Shown: positions 6,626 through 7,962 of the stretch, in pieces | Position numbering within the stretch: the stretch's first letter is position 1 | Layout of the letters: each line of letters opens with the position of its first letter | The notes under the pieces: generated by a model | What the model saw: only the letters and a program-made list of their open reading frames with translations | The model's database searches: none | Told to the model about the DNA's origin: nothing | Made by a program: the position numbers and the translations under genes | Assembly: GCA_903858075.1 (NCBI GenBank) | Contig: CAIOHI010000067.1 | Coordinates: 1 to 7,962, forward strand | Direction of reading: 5' to 3' | DNA length: 7,962 bases | From: an uncultured Actinomycetes bacterium | Lineage (GTDB): Bacteria; Actinomycetota; Acidimicrobiia; Acidimicrobiales; Ilumatobacteraceae

Positions 6626-6866
6626 AGCGCAGCCCTGCCGCCTTTAAACGTTGCAATAACTCTCTACTTGGCACTGCAGTAGCACCCATGGCAATTGCAC
6701 GCGTGCGGTACTCATCAGGAATGTCGTAGTGATCTCCTTGAAATCCTTTGCGCGGCACTCCAAGTTCTTTGGCAAAGAGATGCAGTTCGTCAAGGTTCGA
6801 GTCGCTCACTAAATGACACCACCGTTTGTCGCGAAACCACCAATGTGATGGGTCAACCAAAATCAC
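6546..6866 (-). CDS. DUF4031 family protein
   Basis: Small cytosolic protein of unknown function, recognised by VDPSHW (4-9), the W16-C-HLVSD stretch (16-22), LHLFAKELGVPRKGF (28-42), GDHYDIP (44-50) and PSRELLQRLKAAGLR (66-80). I chose GTG 6866 because DUF4031 proteins usually begin right at the VDP strand; this start lies 2 nt after the stop of the FmdB-like gene. ATG 6896 would add a Trp-rich stretch overlapping that gene and looks non-conserved. The resulting 106 residues include about 20 after the conserved core (from 87, AWGSTLSPDL onward). That extra tail is exactly where the gene overlaps the convergent plus-strand frame. Family assignment is fairly secure; the start is moderately so. 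Confidence 0.8.
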   Translation of the reverse strand: MILVDPSHWWFRDKRWCHLVSDSNLDELHLFAKELGVPRKGFQGDHYDIPDEYRTRAIAMGATAVPSRELLQRLKAAGLRFTPSQRRAWGSTLSPDLKSENHVHTN

Positions 6867-6868
6867 AG

Positions 6869-7084
6869 TTAGTGACAACCACACCCAGAGCCACATCCAC
6901 CACCACGTGGTGCAGGGGCGGGGGCTGATGCTGGGGCTCCACTGCCCACCGAGGCAAACACCGACAAGCGCCGTTTAGCTTCTGCCCCACAGGCACATTG
7001 TGCAGGGGCCGACGCTTCACTCATGGGGCGGCGCTCTTCAAAAGCGGTGTCACATGCACTACAGCGATACTCGTATAACGGCAT
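6869..7084 (-). CDS. FmdB-type zinc-ribbon protein
   Basis: Small (71 residues) putative zinc-ribbon protein of the FmdB/CxxC_CXXC_SSSS family. The role is unknown, with regulatory or metal-handling proposals in the literature. It opens with MPLYEYRCSACDTAFEERRP (1-20), the diagnostic start, giving C8 and C11. The second knuckle is CAC (C30, C32), a CxC rather than the more common CxxC. An Ala/Pro linker (49-59) leads to a Gly/Cys/His tail, RGGGCGSGCGCH (60-71), common in this family. It is the first gene of a minus-strand pair with the DUF4031 gene, separated by 2 nt, and is divergent from the DUF3039 gene. No clear Shine-Dalgarno precedes ATG 7084. Identity is secure. Confidence 0.92.
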   Translation of the reverse strand: MPLYEYRCSACDTAFEERRPMSEASAPAQCACGAEAKRRLSVFASVGSGAPASAPAPAPRGGGCGSGCGCH

Positions 7085-7137
7085 GTGTTCAGTCTACGAC
7101 AGCCCCAAGGGCGCTGTACATCTGATTGACTAGAACC
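7085..7137. promoter_or_regulatory. Divergent intergenic region between the FmdB-like and DUF3039 genes
   Basis: This 53-bp gap must hold or overlap start signals for both genes. I see no convincing paired -35/-10 boxes and no ribosome site on either side. Leaderless or short-leader transcripts would explain the lack of Shine-Dalgarno sequences. The call rests on gene orientation only. Confidence 0.4.
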
Positions 7138-7440
7138 ATGCGCGCTACAAATATGGCTCCACTCACGGTCTTGCCAGCCCGTACCGAGCCACTGCTCGAC
7201 CAAGAACTTGAAACTGCTGAGCCCATTGTGGCCCACATTGTGAAAACTGAACCAGGTGAATCGGCTGCAGCAAAAGTGATGGAAGCCCGTATTTACGGCA
7301 CTCCCCTCGAGGCGCTATGCGGCCACGTATGGGTTCCGTCACGCGACCCGAAGCAGGTTCCTATGTGCCAGAACTGCAAAGAGATCTACGACACGTACCG
7401 AGCCTTCAACGAAGGCTTAAATGAATCACCGAACGAATAA
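7138..7440 (+). CDS. DUF3039 domain protein
   Basis: Small soluble protein of unknown function from a family I know from actinobacteria. It is recognised by its conserved C-terminal half: AHIVKTE (32-38), then LCGHVWVPSRDPKQVP (60-75) and MCQNCKEIYDTYR (76-88). C61, H63, C77 and C80 could form a small zinc site. I chose ATG 7138 (100 residues). TTG 7126 would add four residues, and a second ATG at 7153 would remove five; the N-terminus is not conserved, so the start is uncertain. It is followed by 27 bp and the ABM-fold gene on the same strand, suggesting co-transcription. Family assignment is secure. Confidence 0.88.
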   Translation: MRATNMAPLTVLPARTEPLLDQELETAEPIVAHIVKTEPGESAAAKVMEARIYGTPLEALCGHVWVPSRDPKQVPMCQNCKEIYDTYRAFNEGLNESPNE

Positions 7441-7456
7441 CGTATAAATCAGACAC

Positions 7457-7462
7457 AAAGGA
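7457..7462 (+). promoter_or_regulatory. Ribosome binding site AAAGGA for the ABM-fold gene
   Basis: AAAGGA ends 5 nt before ATG 7468. It is one of only two Shine-Dalgarno-like sequences seen in this window, and it fixes the start of the ABM gene. Confidence 0.7.
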
Positions 7463-7467
7463 AAACC

Positions 7468-7803
7468 ATGATCATCATTGCCGGAAAAATTTTCATTGAA
7501 CCATCAAAGCGTGAAGCTCTTGTGAAAGCTTCAGAGCCGCTTCAGCAGGCAACTCGCGACAACGAGCCCGGCTGCGAGGCATACGTGTTTAGCGCCGACC
7601 CATGTGAGCCAGGCATCATTTCGGTATACGAATTGTGGACCGATGCACCGTCACTTGCAGCGCACTTCTTGCACGAGAACTACTTCAATATGCGTACCCT
7701 TTTCGGTGAGCATGGCATTAGCGGTGCAGAAACATTCAAATACCGTGTCGACGCCAAAGCAACTGTGTACAACGCAGACCGCATTGCCACCGTCGATTTC
7801 TAA
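7468..7803 (+). CDS. Antibiotic biosynthesis monooxygenase (ABM) fold protein
   Basis: Small dimeric alpha/beta-barrel protein of the ABM superfamily (PF03992 type), 111 residues. Members include quinol monooxygenases (YgiN type) and many stress-related proteins of unknown substrate. Visible are the first strand MIIIAGKIFIEPSKREAL (1-18), the EPGCEAYVFSAD segment (33-44), YELWTDAPSLAAHF (54-67) with the conserved Tyr-Glu-x-Trp strand and His66, then a helix and a final strand (88-98). A ribosome site supports ATG 7468. The stop at 7801-7803 is followed, in the same frame, by a NUDIX coding sequence. The fold is secure; enzymatic activity and substrate are not. Confidence 0.9.
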   Translation: MIIIAGKIFIEPSKREALVKASEPLQQATRDNEPGCEAYVFSADPCEPGIISVYELWTDAPSLAAHFLHENYFNMRTLFGEHGISGAETFKYRVDAKATVYNADRIATVDF

Positions 7804-7809
7804 TTCTCT

Positions 7810-7962
7810 TTGATTTCGCCAACGCCCGACATCAGCAATCTCCGTATTCGCCAAGCGGTGCGGGGTCTCATTGTTGATGAACTCAACTACGTGCTGTTGG
7901 CGTTACTGCAATTCCCTGCGCGCTCTGTGTGGGTGCTCCCCGGCGGCGGCATTGAAGCCGAC
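7810..7962 (+). CDS. NUDIX hydrolase, N-terminal part (cut by window end)
   Basis: The frame opens after the ABM stop and runs to the window edge, 51 residues visible. RQAVRGLIVDELNYVLLALL (14-33) is the first strand pair of a NUDIX fold, and WVLPGGGIEAD (41-51) begins the NUDIX box (GX5E and onward), whose REXXEE part is beyond the window. Family members hydrolyse nucleoside diphosphates linked to another group X. TTG 7810 is the only start codon between the in-frame ABM stop and the conserved region, unless a later GTG (7855) is used, which would cut the first strand. No Shine-Dalgarno is visible, so translation may be coupled to the ABM gene or depend on reinitiation. Family is clear; start and substrate are not. 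Confidence 0.85.
   Translation, partial: MISPTPDISNLRIRQAVRGLIVDELNYVLLALLQFPARSVWVLPGGGIEAD

Noticed and set aside
6901..6912. Perfect 12-bp palindrome CACCACGTGGTG
   Set aside because: It lies inside the FmdB-like gene and is explained by consecutive Pro-Arg-Gly-Gly codons in its low-complexity tail; no second copy or operator context is seen.
7126..7154. TTGACT ... AAATAT as a -35/-10 promoter pair
   Set aside because: The spacing is acceptable, but transcription would begin after the likely DUF3039 starts and no later start fits the conserved protein, so it is probably chance.

Overview
The window reads as a chromosomal segment of an actinobacterium, most likely of class Acidimicrobiia. 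The grounds are a DUF3039 protein and a DUF4031 protein (families I know mainly from actinobacteria), a rhomboid protease with an N-terminal Cys-rich zinc finger, frequent GTG starts, mostly weak Shine-Dalgarno sequences, and an extracellular linker built from an eight-residue Thr-rich unit of the kind common in acidimicrobial surface proteins. Base composition looks close to balanced, lower than most cultured high-GC actinobacteria and compatible with an aquatic lineage. The assignment is inference; no rRNA or other marker is present.

Layout. (1) Positions 1-4299, minus strand: a polysaccharide block transcribed towards position 1. Three GT4-type glycosyltransferases (3184-4299, 2073-3191, 826-2076) are joined by 8-bp and 4-bp start/stop overlaps. 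After a 32-bp gap comes an uncharacterised single-pass membrane protein with six clustered histidines and a Thr-rich repeat tail that runs off the window (1-793). (2) Positions 4339-6625, plus strand: a GDP-L-fucose synthase homologue (fcl) starts 39 bp from the first glycosyltransferase. It shares a GTGA overlap with a rhomboid protease gene, followed by a short unrecognised protein that may be a degenerate RadC/JAB-like domain. (3) Positions 6546-7084, minus strand: an FmdB-type zinc-ribbon protein and a DUF4031 protein, the latter overlapping the plus-strand neighbour tail to tail by 80 bp. (4) Positions 7138-7962, plus strand: a DUF3039 protein, an antibiotic biosynthesis monooxygenase (ABM) fold protein, and the N-terminus of a NUDIX hydrolase cut by the window edge.

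How the genes may work together. The three glycosyltransferases and fcl suggest assembly of a surface glycan that may contain fucose or a related 6-deoxyhexose. GDP-mannose dehydratase, flippase, polymerase and priming transferase are not in the window. The membrane-anchored His-rich protein is positioned as the last visible gene of the glycosyltransferase operon. The genes right of 5292 look like ordinary actinobacterial housekeeping or conserved hypothetical genes. I see no tRNA, rRNA, CRISPR, transposase, phage gene or att site.

There is no clear sign of a new defence or mobile system. The points most worth following are the His-rich membrane protein, the degenerate JAB-like protein whose start lies in a hairpin, the fcl-rhomboid coupling, and the ABM and NUDIX genes, which share one reading frame separated by a single stop.
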